Assembly (NCBI GenBank): GCA_943787205.1
Contig: CALSLN010000023.1
Span: forward strand, 44,394-108,393
Direction of reading: 5' to 3'
Source: an uncultured Rhodospirillaceae bacterium
GTDB taxonomy: Bacteria > Pseudomonadota > Alphaproteobacteria > Rhodospirillales > Rhodospirillaceae
Length of the DNA: 64,000 nucleotides
The position numbers and the translations under genes are program-made. Below, piece by piece: positions 25,455 to 34,616 of the stretch. The notes beneath the pieces were generated by a model. The model was not told the origin of the DNA. It did not search any database and worked only from the letters and a program-made list of their open reading frames with translations. The first letter of the stretch is position 1; each line of letters begins with the position of its first letter.

Positions 25455-26408
25455 ATGGCGGTTGCGTTCAAAGACAGGCTTGATTCTTTCGGCCAGTGGG
25501 CCTTTCCAGGCCTGGACGGTCGACAGGTAGTAACCTTGTATCTTGGCGTGCCGCTCGCCATCGGAGCGATTCTGGGCTGGTATCGCGCTGGCTATGCCGC
25601 CGAATACCCTCTCGCAGTGTCCTTATTCGAATGGACCACCAACTTCTTTGCGCTGTGGATCGCATTCGACCTTGGGTCCAGACTTATCTCGTTTCTCTTG
25701 AAGCCTTGGACGCCCCCGCTTTGGTTGATATTGGTGCTCGGCGGAATTGCAGGCGTAGCTGTTAGCCGTCCGATACGCAGTGTCTTGCGCGATGTTTCTG
25801 GCAGTTTTGCTCCTGATGTTCGACCCGAGATCGCTTTTCCAGCAGGTTTGGTTTGGGAAGAGTATGTCTTCGCGTATGCCAGCGTGGTCGCGGTTCCTAT
25901 CTTGATTTGGATTGTCGTGAACTACGTCTATGCCGAAGGCCTTGGTGTTCCGCGTTACGGTGTCCTCTCGGATAAGTCAGAAGCGGGACGTAGGCTCAGG
26001 CAATTCGGCGAGCAGCAGGAGGGCGAGCTCCGCGTGGAGTCGATGCCCGTCGCCACACCTGAGTTTGTTAAAAAGCTAACGGCTGGTCCTGATGCTGAAA
26101 TTAGGGCACTGCAGGCTGAAGACCATTACTTGCGCGTATATACAGACAAGAAGAGCGAGTTGATCCGTTACAGGTTTTCAGACGCTGTTGGAGAGGTCCA
26201 GCACCTCGCGGGACTGCAAGTACATCGGTCCTTCTGGATCAATACAGATTCAATCCAAGGGATTCGCCGTGCCGGTCGGTCGTATGAAATTATCCTTGGC
26301 GACGGGTTAGAGGTTCCTGTGAGCCGTTCGTATCGCTATGCCATCAAGGAAGCCGGCCTGTTGAGCAAATTTCCAAACACGGCAGCTTCGGGTTCCATGG
26401 CGCCGTAG
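25455..26408 (+). CDS. LytTR-type transcriptional regulator with N-terminal membrane domain
   Basis: The protein has 317 residues. Residues about 20-160 contain four hydrophobic helices (LYLGVPLAIGAILGWY, LFEWTTNFFALWIAF, LWLILVLGGIAG, VPILIWIVVNYVYA) followed by a linker and a LytTR DNA-binding domain (about 215-305). The latter has the signature ALQAEDHYLRVYTDKKSELIRYRFSDAV, LAGLQVHRSFWINTDSIQGI and VPVSRSYR. The membrane domain presumably senses a signal, making this a one-component regulator. It lies at the edge of the accessory region, and could control the nearby DUF1838 gene or the S10 peptidase gene, which is convergent and 5 bp away. Confidence 0.88.
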   Translation: MAVAFKDRLDSFGQWAFPGLDGRQVVTLYLGVPLAIGAILGWYRAGYAAEYPLAVSLFEWTTNFFALWIAFDLGSRLISFLLKPWTPPLWLILVLGGIAGVAVSRPIRSVLRDVSGSFAPDVRPEIAFPAGLVWEEYVFAYASVVAVPILIWIVVNYVYAEGLGVPRYGVLSDKSEAGRRLRQFGEQQEGELRVESMPVATPEFVKKLTAGPDAEIRALQAEDHYLRVYTDKKSELIRYRFSDAVGEVQHLAGLQVHRSFWINTDSIQGIRRAGRSYEIILGDGLEVPVSRSYRYAIKEAGLLSKFPNTAASGSMAP

Positions 26409-26413
26409 CGCGG

Positions 26414-27940
26414 CTACTTTTCCCCGTCGCTGATGAACAACCGAACGTCTTTTGCCAATTTCTCCAACGATGGTTTGTGCGTGTACATCATATGCCCAGC
26501 CTCGTAGTACTCCATGACAACGCGATCCGGATCTATGCCATTCGCGGCAACGGCATTTTCTGTTGCAAAAAAGGGTGTGGCTAAATCGTAATATCCGTTC
26601 GCAAAGAACGCCCTTAGGTCTTTGTTCTCTCGCATGCCCTGGCCAATATGCGGGGCAACGTTAACATACGATGGCCAACCTCTACTTCCAGTAGACCAGT
26701 TCCAGTTGCGCCCTGGTTCGCCGTCGAGGATTTTGTATCTTTTCGTAAAGTCGACGTCGAGGACGCGTGTGAGGTAGTCGTTAACGGCAGCGACAAACGC
26801 CGCATCGACACCATAGGCTGAGGCGTCATTGTCAAAATACTCTCCAGCGTTGTCCAGGTCTTCGCCGGTGTACCGGCTATCAAACCGCCCGACAGTTTGG
26901 CCGCGATCTCTTAAGAGCTGTTTCATGAAGCGGAAAGCTCCGACTTTTAGATTAGCTTGGCGAATATACGTTTCGCTGAGGCCTGTAAACTTGGCAAGTT
27001 TGCGGACAATATTTTCTTCTTCGTCTGCCGTTAACCGGGAACCCTTTAGCAGAGCAACTGAGTATTCATTCATTGCAAACTGGCGGGCTTCTTCAACAAA
27101 ATCTGAGACGTTCTCAGCTTTATCGGTGGCCGTATCATGATACCAGGCCGTTGCCGCGTATGTTGGTAGAACGCTGACGTAGGGAAGTGAATTTCCCATG
27201 GCAAATTCTGCGGCGTGGAAGTCTATGACTGCTGAAATCATAATGACGCCATTGAGCGCGACGCCGGTAAATGTGCGTTGTAACTCGCTGACCAATTGGC
27301 CCGCTCTCGTTGTTCCGTAACTCTCGCCGGCAACGTACTTTGGTGAATTCCAGCGGCCATTCTCAGTTAAATAGAGACGCATGAATTCGGCGATAGATTT
27401 TGCGTCTTCACGAAGGCCCCAAAAGTCTTTCCCCTCTGAATCACCTAAAGTACGCGAATAGCCTGTACCGACTGGGTCAATGAAAACCATGTCCGTCACG
27501 TCGAGAATGCTGAGTGGGTTATCCTCAATCCGGTAAGGTGCGGCACCCGCATCTTGGCCATCACTCGGCACAACAACGCGCTTTGGCCCGAATACACCCA
27601 TATGAAGCCATAGGGAGGCTGACCCAGGGCCACCATTGAAGACAAATGTAATCGGTCTAGTCGTTGGGTCGTCTACGCCATTTTTTGTGTACGCCACCGT
27701 AAAGATACTGGCTGTGTTATCGCCGTCGTCGTTTTTTAGGAATGTCTCTCCAGCCTTTACCGTGTAGGCGACCCGTTCGTCATTGAAGCGTCCCGTGAAC
27801 GATTTTACGAACACCTTTGGCTCTTCCTTGTCCTTCTTGGTTTCCGCGGCCTTGTCAGACTTGGAGTCGTCCTGAGCGTAGGCAGGCAAGGAGAAAGAGA
27901 GGAAAACGGCTATGGCGAGGCGTAGGAGCATGTGGTGCAT
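26414..27940 (-). CDS. Secreted serine carboxypeptidase (family S10)
   Basis: The protein has 508 residues. A signal peptide covers about 1-22, ending AYAQ, followed by a charged linker. The S10 features are FVFNGGPGSASLWLHMG (oxyanion region, about 108-124), MVFIDPVGTGYS, the nucleophile elbow YVAGESYGTTRAG (Ser at about 210), the acid Asp in GYYDLATPFFATE and the His in YEAGHMMYTHKPS near the C-terminus. All three catalytic residues are present. It should remove C-terminal residues from peptides in the periplasm or outside. S10 proteins are known in Gram-negatives with high secretion capacity. It lies beside the TonB receptor on the same strand, separated by a terminator-like hairpin. Confidence 0.93.
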   Translation of the reverse strand: MHHMLLRLAIAVFLSFSLPAYAQDDSKSDKAAETKKDKEEPKVFVKSFTGRFNDERVAYTVKAGETFLKNDDGDNTASIFTVAYTKNGVDDPTTRPITFVFNGGPGSASLWLHMGVFGPKRVVVPSDGQDAGAAPYRIEDNPLSILDVTDMVFIDPVGTGYSRTLGDSEGKDFWGLREDAKSIAEFMRLYLTENGRWNSPKYVAGESYGTTRAGQLVSELQRTFTGVALNGVIMISAVIDFHAAEFAMGNSLPYVSVLPTYAATAWYHDTATDKAENVSDFVEEARQFAMNEYSVALLKGSRLTADEEENIVRKLAKFTGLSETYIRQANLKVGAFRFMKQLLRDRGQTVGRFDSRYTGEDLDNAGEYFDNDASAYGVDAAFVAAVNDYLTRVLDVDFTKRYKILDGEPGRNWNWSTGSRGWPSYVNVAPHIGQGMRENKDLRAFFANGYYDLATPFFATENAVAANGIDPDRVVMEYYEAGHMMYTHKPSLEKLAKDVRLFISDGEK

Positions 27941-28013
27941 TGAACTGTACCCTTCAGTATCTGATCAAACAGTCAGTACCACGCGTCGTTCTCGCTAAAA
28001 ACCCTGAAACGAA

Positions 28014-28043
28014 AACGCCCCAGAGCTTGTGCTCCGGGGCGTT
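28014..28043 (-). terminator. Intrinsic terminator after the TonB receptor gene
   Basis: AACGCCCCAGAGC and GCTCCGGGGCGTT pair across TTGT with one A/C mismatch, giving a stable stem. Read on the minus strand it is followed by TTTTCGTTT. It lies 22-50 bp beyond the stop codon of the TonB-dependent receptor. Confidence 0.75.
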
Positions 28044-28064
28044 CCGTATCAATAGGGTGGGGTG

Positions 28065-30599
28065 CTAGAACGAGTATTGTGCCCGCACGCCAAAGTCACG
28101 GCCACGCTGTGGGTTGATAGAGAACAAGGTTGGCCGAATGCCGGGAGCCGCAGCATATGTGTTCACAAAGTCCGTGAAGCGGCCGATTGTCCGCGGTGTG
28201 TCGTCATCCATGATGTTGTCGACATACGCAGTGAGGTTCCACTCGGCTGCCTGAACACCGATCTGCGCGTTCCATAACCAGCGGTCACCGGTACTGACGT
28301 AGTTGGAGACCGAGGCAAACTTGCTTGATTCGTAGTTTAGGTAAGTGCGGAAGAACCAATCTGTATCGTTGCCAAATTCATCAGTATAGCTGGCTGATAC
28401 GTTGAGGTTGTGTTTGGGTGTCGAAGAGTTCGTGTTGCCTTCAACGTTGCCATCTCCACCATCCAGTGCAGCGTCCCGGACATCAAAGAAGGGCGCTGTG
28501 AACTCATGGTCTGCGTAGCCATACCCTGCCGTGAGTAAGATGTTTTCCGTCGCCGCATAGTTGGTTTCGATTTCAAGGCCATAAACCCGGGCCTTAGGAG
28601 CGGTTCGCACGGTATTGTTGGTTTCAAGAGAGCCGTCGCTGAGCAGGATGTCTTCCACAGAACTGACCGCTTGGTTTTTCCAGTCGATGTAGAAGCCCGA
28701 CATATTGAACAAGCCACGCCCGCCATTAAAGGTCGACTTAATGCCCAGTTCATAGTTCCAGTCGGATTCCTCTGCTATAATTGCCCTGCCATCAGCAACA
28801 GCATTGATGAGTTCTGTCGGGTCTGTGTCGTCATCAAAGAAGGACAGGTTAAACTCAACCGGCTTGTCGCCCTTGGCAACTAACCCGTAAAGGGTCATGT
28901 CTTCCGTGGGCTTGTAGGTCACAATAAAGCGTGGGGTGAATGTCGTCGTTTTTTCCGTCACAATCAGTCGGTCATTAACGATTTCTGCGACATCAACGGC
29001 GCCAATCAGTGGGGCCAATGTCGCTGCATCTGCGGGGGAAAGAACCCCGGCGCGAGCAGTTTTTTCGTCCTCGGCATAACGTGCTTCGATTGAAAAATTG
29101 AGTTGGTCGGATACGTCATATTCGATTTGACCGAAGACAGCGTAGTTGGAAACATCTTCTTGGCTGTCATCGCAACGAACTGGGTCAAACTGTGCGGAGT
29201 TTGCCTGACAAACAATTCCGCCGTTGGAGACGAACGTCGAAACACCACCAGGTCCCGTAAAGCGCCGGTCACGTTCTTTGAAGCGTTTCTCGAAGTAATA
29301 GACACCGAGTAGGCCACGCAGTCGATCTTCTGCTGGTGAGATGACCTTGAACTCGCCAGACCAATCTTCCGTTTCGTCTTCCTCGTAAGCCGAGAAGAGA
29401 CCGAATACGGGGCGGTTCTCAGTGCGGTCAATGTCACGCCCAGATTTAAACCGATCACGGTTCCAACTCATGCGGGCTTTGACCTCCCAGTCGTTCATGT
29501 TGCCGGTGTATTCGGTGAGCAGGCGGAAGATGTCTCGCTCTTGTCCGGCGCCGATCGGTGAGGGTGAAGACGCAGAGCCAAAGAAGCTTGTTGTTGTACC
29601 GAGTACTATGTCGGGAATGTTCAGTTTAGAGACCCGGTCACCTGCTTCGAGTTCGCCGCAGAAAAATCCGGTCGACTCCGCGCCAGCATCTGCGTCTATC
29701 CCAGGGCGGAAACAATTGAGTTCATCAAATCCCACTTGGAGTGATGGGAAGTGATCATCCTTGCCGCCGCTGTACTGGCCTTTGATAGCCAGCTGATGGT
29801 TCTCGTTGATGTCGTAAACCAGCTTTAAAGTTACGTCTGTGTTTTCTTCGCCGCCAAGACTACTGTCGTCTGCGTTCTGTGGTGTGTTATTTAAGAACCC
29901 TAAGAATCGCCCAGGTGGAGGAAAGGGAATAAAGACTCCAGGAATTTCTGCTTCATTGGCGCCTAGCCCGTTTTTCTACTCACCGCCGTAGGTATCGAAA
30001 CCTGCCGCTGCGAAGAACTTTAGCTTTTCACCGACGAGCGGGCCGGACATCCAGCCTGATGCTTTGTAAGTTTGGTGCGATCCAACTGTTGCGTTGAACT
30101 GACCTTCAAACTCATCCGTCGGCTGGCGCGTGATAAAGTTGATAGCACCAGAGAATGTGGCGCGTCCAAAGAGAGCCGATTGTGGACCCCGAATAATTTC
30201 CACCCGTTCCAACGCATCGATTGTTGAGCTAGTCGCGCTACCTGAAATGAAGACACCGTCAATAAAGTAGGACGCGTTGGGCTCGCCACGCACCAGGGTG
30301 CCTGATTGTCCACGAATGGTCGGACGATCTAATCGCCGACCGAGTTGCGGAGTGGTCACGAAGTTCGGTGTAATCGCTGACAAGTCGTAGATATTCGTAA
30401 CGTTGCGTTGTCTCAGGGCATCAGCTGTAAATGCTGTGATCGAAAGCGGCGTGTCTTGCAGGCTTTCTTCTCTGCGACGGGCGGTAACCGTAATTTCCTC
30501 AATTGATAGGCTTTGGGCGGCCGCAGGTTCGGGCATGACGGTCAGCGCAATAAGGGCTGCTGCGCCCGTGCTGCCTAGTAAAGGTTTGCGAAAATTCAT
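28065..30599 (-). pseudogene. TonB-dependent receptor interrupted by one in-frame TAG
   Basis: The whole frame would encode 844 residues. The start at 30599 gives a signal peptide ending AAAQ, a TonB-box/linker SIEEITVTARRREESLQDTPLSITAFT (about 30-55), and a plug with IRGPQSALFGRATFSGAINFITRQP (about 135-160). The beta-barrel follows, ending in the terminal aromatic signature PQRGRDFGVRAQYSF. At 29976-29978 (about residue 208) a TAG follows GFDTYGGE; beyond it the same frame continues without change for 636 codons. The expected residue is probably Tyr (TAC/TAT to TAG). No indel is needed to restore the frame. This is an outer-membrane active importer for siderophores or larger hydrophobic or sugar compounds. 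Confidence 0.9.
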
Positions 30600-30856
30600 C
30601 GTCTGTTCCCTCTCCAAAGAAAGATGAGGCCCGCGTGTGCCAGCCCCCTATTGCTCACCTCAGGTTTATATAAACTGTTGAGACCAAACCTATGGGCCAC
30701 ATCAAGTGCCCATATTTTTTTCAGGGAATTTGGGAAAATAGAACGAATGCTGGGCTATTATCCGCATAATGGTTGCGGCCGTTCTGGCGTTCACCAAGTG
30801 GCTAAATCATGCGTTTTGGCCGCAAATTAGCTTTATAACTGCCGTTTATGAGGCCT

Positions 30857-31987
30857 TTACTCGATCGTTTTTTCTGCCATTTTCAGCGGAATCTCTGTTG
30901 GAACTGGGGCGATCGCCCAACCCTTGACCGTATGTCGGCCAGGGCTCGGCACTGCATAGGCCACTTTTTTCTCGTTCAAAGACACTTGCGTGCTGTCGAC
31001 GCGCCAGCCATTGGAATCCCAAGTTCGAAGATACTCTCGGTACCGAACCAGTGCTTTGTCGTGCGGCATCATGTTTTCTTTTGTATTGGTCTGTGGTGCG
31101 ACAATGGGCTCAAGTTCTTCCAACACAACGATGTCTTGATCGGCAATGGCCCTTTGGCGTTTTTCAATGGCGGCATCATGTTCATTTTCCAGCAAAGCGT
31201 TCCGCATGTTGACCAGCCAACTCCGTGTATGCGTTTCATCAACGGGTGTTCTGAAGGTGTATTGGTGAAACCAATTGGTCGATGACATATGAATTTGTGT
31301 CCAGGTCTGATGCGGCCCGAAATGTCCTGTCCCCGCTTCTAGGTCGCCCGCGAAATCACGGAGCTTCTTCATCGTTCCATCTTTGAGTGCTGGAGACTGA
31401 AAGGTCATTGTGAAGCCACAGCCGTATTCGGTTTCATCTAGCGTGTAGTCCTGGACTTTGTAGTCATCCTTCGTGCCTTCAAAGCCATGGGTTGGATGGA
31501 CGAACTCGTTGTGCCCCGGGTCAAGAGTGTTCTCGACAGATCGTTCGTAGTTGGCGGCGTACTCGTTGAACATGATGGATGGCTTCCAGCCCTTGAGTCC
31601 GTACTCCGGGACATCCATAATAGGCGGGCGCTGACCCTCAGCGCAGTCGCCGAGGAACGCAAAAACAAGGCCATATTTTTCTTGTACAGGATAGCTATCG
31701 ATTCTTGTGCGCGGGGGGATTTTCCCATCTTTCCCTATTGATGGAATCTTTGTGCACTCGCCTGCGCCATTAAATTGCCAGCCGTGATAGGGGCACTCCA
31801 CGGTATCGTTCCGGATTTTCCCGTTGCCCAGAGATCCACCTCTATGGGTGCAGACATTCGATAGGCAGTGCGCCGTACCTTTGCTGTCTCGGAACAGTAC
31901 GAAATTTTGGCCGAGCATTTTTACTTTGAGCGGATCGTTTGCGAGATCCTCCGATGCGGCAGCGGCATACCAGAAATTAATGTACAT
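30857..31987 (-). CDS. Rieske non-haem iron oxygenase alpha subunit, copy 1
   Basis: The protein has 376 residues. The Rieske cluster ligands are C-x-H (CTHRGG, about residues 46-48) and C-x-x-H (CPYHGWQF, about 65-68). The non-haem iron facial triad is in NTLDPGHNEFVHPTHG (about 153-168, two His plus an Asp) with the bridging Asp nearby. Size and sequence resemble the vanillate-demethylase/ring-hydroxylating group of stand-alone oxygenase subunits. It would insert oxygen into an aromatic or aliphatic ring, needing a separate ferredoxin/reductase not found here. Of the three it is the most diverged (MYINFWYAAAASEDL start) and lies 146 bp downstream of copy 2. Confidence 0.93.
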   Translation of the reverse strand: MYINFWYAAAASEDLANDPLKVKMLGQNFVLFRDSKGTAHCLSNVCTHRGGSLGNGKIRNDTVECPYHGWQFNGAGECTKIPSIGKDGKIPPRTRIDSYPVQEKYGLVFAFLGDCAEGQRPPIMDVPEYGLKGWKPSIMFNEYAANYERSVENTLDPGHNEFVHPTHGFEGTKDDYKVQDYTLDETEYGCGFTMTFQSPALKDGTMKKLRDFAGDLEAGTGHFGPHQTWTQIHMSSTNWFHQYTFRTPVDETHTRSWLVNMRNALLENEHDAAIEKRQRAIADQDIVVLEELEPIVAPQTNTKENMMPHDKALVRYREYLRTWDSNGWRVDSTQVSLNEKKVAYAVPSPGRHTVKGWAIAPVPTEIPLKMAEKTIE

Positions 31988-32133
31988 GGGCGACTCCTAC
32001 TGTCGGTGCAAACCTCTATAAATCGAGGCCGCACACTAGGAGTGCAGTCTTGGGGCGCGATTGACCTGGATCAATTGGAACGCAGGTTTCTCAATTACCT
32101 GACCGTATATTGGATAGTCAGTGCGATGGCTGC

Positions 32134-33264
32134 CTACTCGGCGGCGGCTCGTGTTGGTTCTGTTGTGTCGCACGTGGGGACAGGGTCAATCGCCCAGCCT
32201 TTCGAGGTCTGTCGCGCAGGACTCGGGATTACATGGGCCTTATGTTCCCGCTGTGCGTCGACCGCCGCGCTATCAATTCTCCAGCCGCGAGAGTCCCAAT
32301 CGGCCAGGAGTTCGCGAAAGCGCGTGATAACCAAATCAGATTTGACCAGCACTTCTTCTGTTGAGGACACCGGCGTGTGAAATGGTTCTAGGCGCTCAAT
32401 AACAACCTTGTCTTGGTCTGCCACGACAAGATTTCGTTCATTGACCGGACCATCCATTTCCGGGTCGGTGCGGAAATTACGGCCTTGCAAGAAGAACCGC
32501 GCCGTGTGGCGCTCATCGACTGGTGTCGTGAATGTATATTGATGAGCCCATGTTACCGGGCTGAAGTGTAGTTTCGTGACTGCTTGTGAAATGCCGCACA
32601 TTGTTGTGCCGGCTTCCATTTGGCCTTCGCCCTTTAGACCTTTCATTTTTTCATGTGGAAGGTCTGGTGACTGGAAGGTTGTCATCGTTCCTACGCCCCA
32701 TTCGCTGGCTGTAACCTCAAGGTCAGGAACTTGATAGTCCTCGCGATCTCCTTGGTATCCCATAGAAGGGTGCACGAACTCCGTATGAGCTGGGTCCAGA
32801 GAGTTTTCTAAGGCGCGTTGGTAGTTTGCCTCCCAAGTGTACCGCATAAGTGTGAAGCGCCACCCGTCCTGATCCCATTCCGGAATGTCGATGATTGGCG
32901 GGCGTTCGGATTCTGGCAGATCACCAAGGAATGCGAAGACCAACCCGTATCGTTCTTCAGTAGGGTAGCTGTCGACTTTGGCGCGGGCCGGAATTTTAGC
33001 GTCGGGCCCAAGAGATGGAATTTTGGCACACACACCATCGGCACCACCAAACTGCCAACCGTGATAGGGGCATTCGATATTATCCCCTTTTACTTTGCCA
33101 TGAGCGAGGGACGCGCCGCGATGAATGCAAAGGTTGGATAGGCAGTGCACTTTTCCGGCAGTGTCCCGGAATAAGACAAAATCTTGACCGAGCATATGAA
33201 CTTTTGTCGGTTCGTTTGTAATGTTTTCGCTTTCTTCCGCGACGTACCAGAAATTCATAAACAT
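32134..33264 (-). CDS. Rieske non-haem iron oxygenase alpha subunit, copy 2
   Basis: The protein has 376 residues from the ATG at 33264 (MFMNFWYVAEESEN). A longer frame extends 32 codons upstream into the intergenic gap and the next gene, but it lacks similarity to copies 1 and 3, which both begin MYINFW/MFMNFW, so I rejected it. Rieske ligands CIHRGAS and CPYHGWQF, and iron-site NSLDPAHTEFVHPSMG, are intact. It has 32 bp to copy 3 upstream. The three copies are clearly tandem duplications that have diverged, most strongly in the middle substrate-contacting segment and C-terminus. Confidence 0.93.
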   Translation of the reverse strand: MFMNFWYVAEESENITNEPTKVHMLGQDFVLFRDTAGKVHCLSNLCIHRGASLAHGKVKGDNIECPYHGWQFGGADGVCAKIPSLGPDAKIPARAKVDSYPTEERYGLVFAFLGDLPESERPPIIDIPEWDQDGWRFTLMRYTWEANYQRALENSLDPAHTEFVHPSMGYQGDREDYQVPDLEVTASEWGVGTMTTFQSPDLPHEKMKGLKGEGQMEAGTTMCGISQAVTKLHFSPVTWAHQYTFTTPVDERHTARFFLQGRNFRTDPEMDGPVNERNLVVADQDKVVIERLEPFHTPVSSTEEVLVKSDLVITRFRELLADWDSRGWRIDSAAVDAQREHKAHVIPSPARQTSKGWAIDPVPTCDTTEPTRAAAE

Positions 33265-33296
33265 GAGGTCAGTATCCCTAAGCTTTGATGGTCGAC

Positions 33297-34427
33297 TTAT
33301 TCTGCTGCGGCTTTTGCGGCGACGGCTGGTTTTATGGTGGGCGCGGATTCTATAGCCCATCCCTTTGCGCTGCGTCTGGCTGGGCTCGGAATCGAGAACG
33401 CTTTTTCTTCACGCAGAGCGTCAACCTTAGCTGTATCAATCCGCCAGCCACGGCTTTCCCAATCGGCAATAAACTCACGATAGCGATTAATCACGGCATC
33501 GGACTTGACCATCACTTCTTCGGTCGATGTCGCAGGCGTATAAAATGGCTCAATGCGTTCGATTACGACTTTATCCTGCATCATCACAGCTGAATTCCGT
33601 TCATTAATGGTCTCATCCATTTCTGGATCAGCTCGAAAATTACGGGCCTGGAGGAAATAGCGCTTAAGTGTTTTTTCATCGACGGGAGTGGAAAACCCGT
33701 ACTGATGAGCCCAGGCATGCGGGCTGAAATGCAATTTGGTCCAAGCGCTGGAAGGTCCGTGATTGCCCGCGCCGGCTTCCATTTCGCCTTCGCCCTTTAG
33801 ACCTTTCATTTTAGAACTCGGAAGGTCTGGGGAAACGAACGTTGTCATTGTTCCGCAGCCCCAGTCTTCTTCAATTAGCGCGAGGTCGGGGACGCTGTAA
33901 TCATCGCGGTCACCGCCATACCCCATAGAGGGATGAACAAACTCTGTATGAGCCGGGTCTAACGTGTTCTCGACGGCGCGCTGAAAATTAGCGGTCCACT
34001 CATAAACTTGCGTGGTGACGCGCCAACCATCCTGGCCGTATTCTGGTAGGTCCATGACTGGGGGGCGTTCTGCTTCGGGTAAGTCACCGAGGAACGCAAA
34101 AATAAGACCGTATTTTTCTTGAACCGGATAGCTATCAACTTTGGCACGAGCTGGAATTTTTGCATCTGGCCCAAGGGACGGAATTTTTGCGCAAACACCG
34201 TCTTCGCCTTTGAACTGCCAGCCGTGGTAAGGGCATTCAATATTGTCGCCCTTCACCTTGCCATGTGCGAGAGAGGCGCCGCGGTGGGTGCATAGGTTAG
34301 ATAAACAATGAGCTTGGCCAGCCGAATCCCGAAACAGAACATAATCGAACCCAAGCATGCGCACTTTGACCGGTGTGTCTTTGACGTTCTCGCTCAATTC
34401 CGCGACGTACCAAAAATTCATAAACAT
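33297..34427 (-). CDS. Rieske non-haem iron oxygenase alpha subunit, copy 3
   Basis: The protein has 376 residues and is closest to copy 2: identical stretches occur throughout (MFMNFWYVAE, CPYHGWQF, AKIPARAKVDSYP). It has CTHRGAS and CPYHGWQF for the Rieske cluster and NTLDPAHTEFVHPSMGYGGD for mononuclear iron. It ends in an Ala-rich tail (AVAAKAAAE). It is the promoter-proximal copy of a three-gene minus-strand array. Two hairpins and an open 190-bp region separate it from the upstream solute-binding gene, so it may have its own promoter. No ferredoxin or reductase gene is in the window, so electron supply must come from elsewhere. Confidence 0.93.
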   Translation of the reverse strand: MFMNFWYVAELSENVKDTPVKVRMLGFDYVLFRDSAGQAHCLSNLCTHRGASLAHGKVKGDNIECPYHGWQFKGEDGVCAKIPSLGPDAKIPARAKVDSYPVQEKYGLIFAFLGDLPEAERPPVMDLPEYGQDGWRVTTQVYEWTANFQRAVENTLDPAHTEFVHPSMGYGGDRDDYSVPDLALIEEDWGCGTMTTFVSPDLPSSKMKGLKGEGEMEAGAGNHGPSSAWTKLHFSPHAWAHQYGFSTPVDEKTLKRYFLQARNFRADPEMDETINERNSAVMMQDKVVIERIEPFYTPATSTEEVMVKSDAVINRYREFIADWESRGWRIDTAKVDALREEKAFSIPSPARRSAKGWAIESAPTIKPAVAAKAAAE

Positions 34428-34496
34428 GGCGTATTCCCTTTGTCTTTCGCTGGGCCTGACCTTCGTGTGGCACCGCTACAATCCATTAAGATCAGT

Positions 34497-34527
34497 CATA
34501 GACCGCGATCTATGAGGCCGAAAGGCC
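34497..34527. repeat. Two adjacent small hairpins upstream of the Rieske array
   Basis: CATAGA/TCTATG (34497-34502 and 34509-34514) and GGCC-GAAA-GGCC (34516-34527, with a GNRA-type loop on the plus strand). They lie 70-100 bp upstream of the first Rieske start and 90-120 bp after the solute-binding protein stop. They may mark the end of one transcript or the leader of the next. There is no T-run. Confidence 0.4.
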
Positions 34528-34616
34528 GTTAACCGACCTGACCGCATTTTGGCTAACCCGCTTTCTTAGTAAGGGTTTTGGGTGTTCGCAGATCAAACCG
34601 CGGGCCCTAACAGATG

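Noticed and set aside
21361..29978. Stop-codon reassignment (TAA or TAG read as an amino acid)
   Set aside because: Both stop codons occur as normal ends of many genes in the window, and only two genes contain an internal stop. A local cause is more likely than a variant code.
33265..33360. Longer start for Rieske copy 2
   Set aside because: The Arg/Lys/Ser-rich extension is not shared by the two paralogues, and would overlap copy 3.
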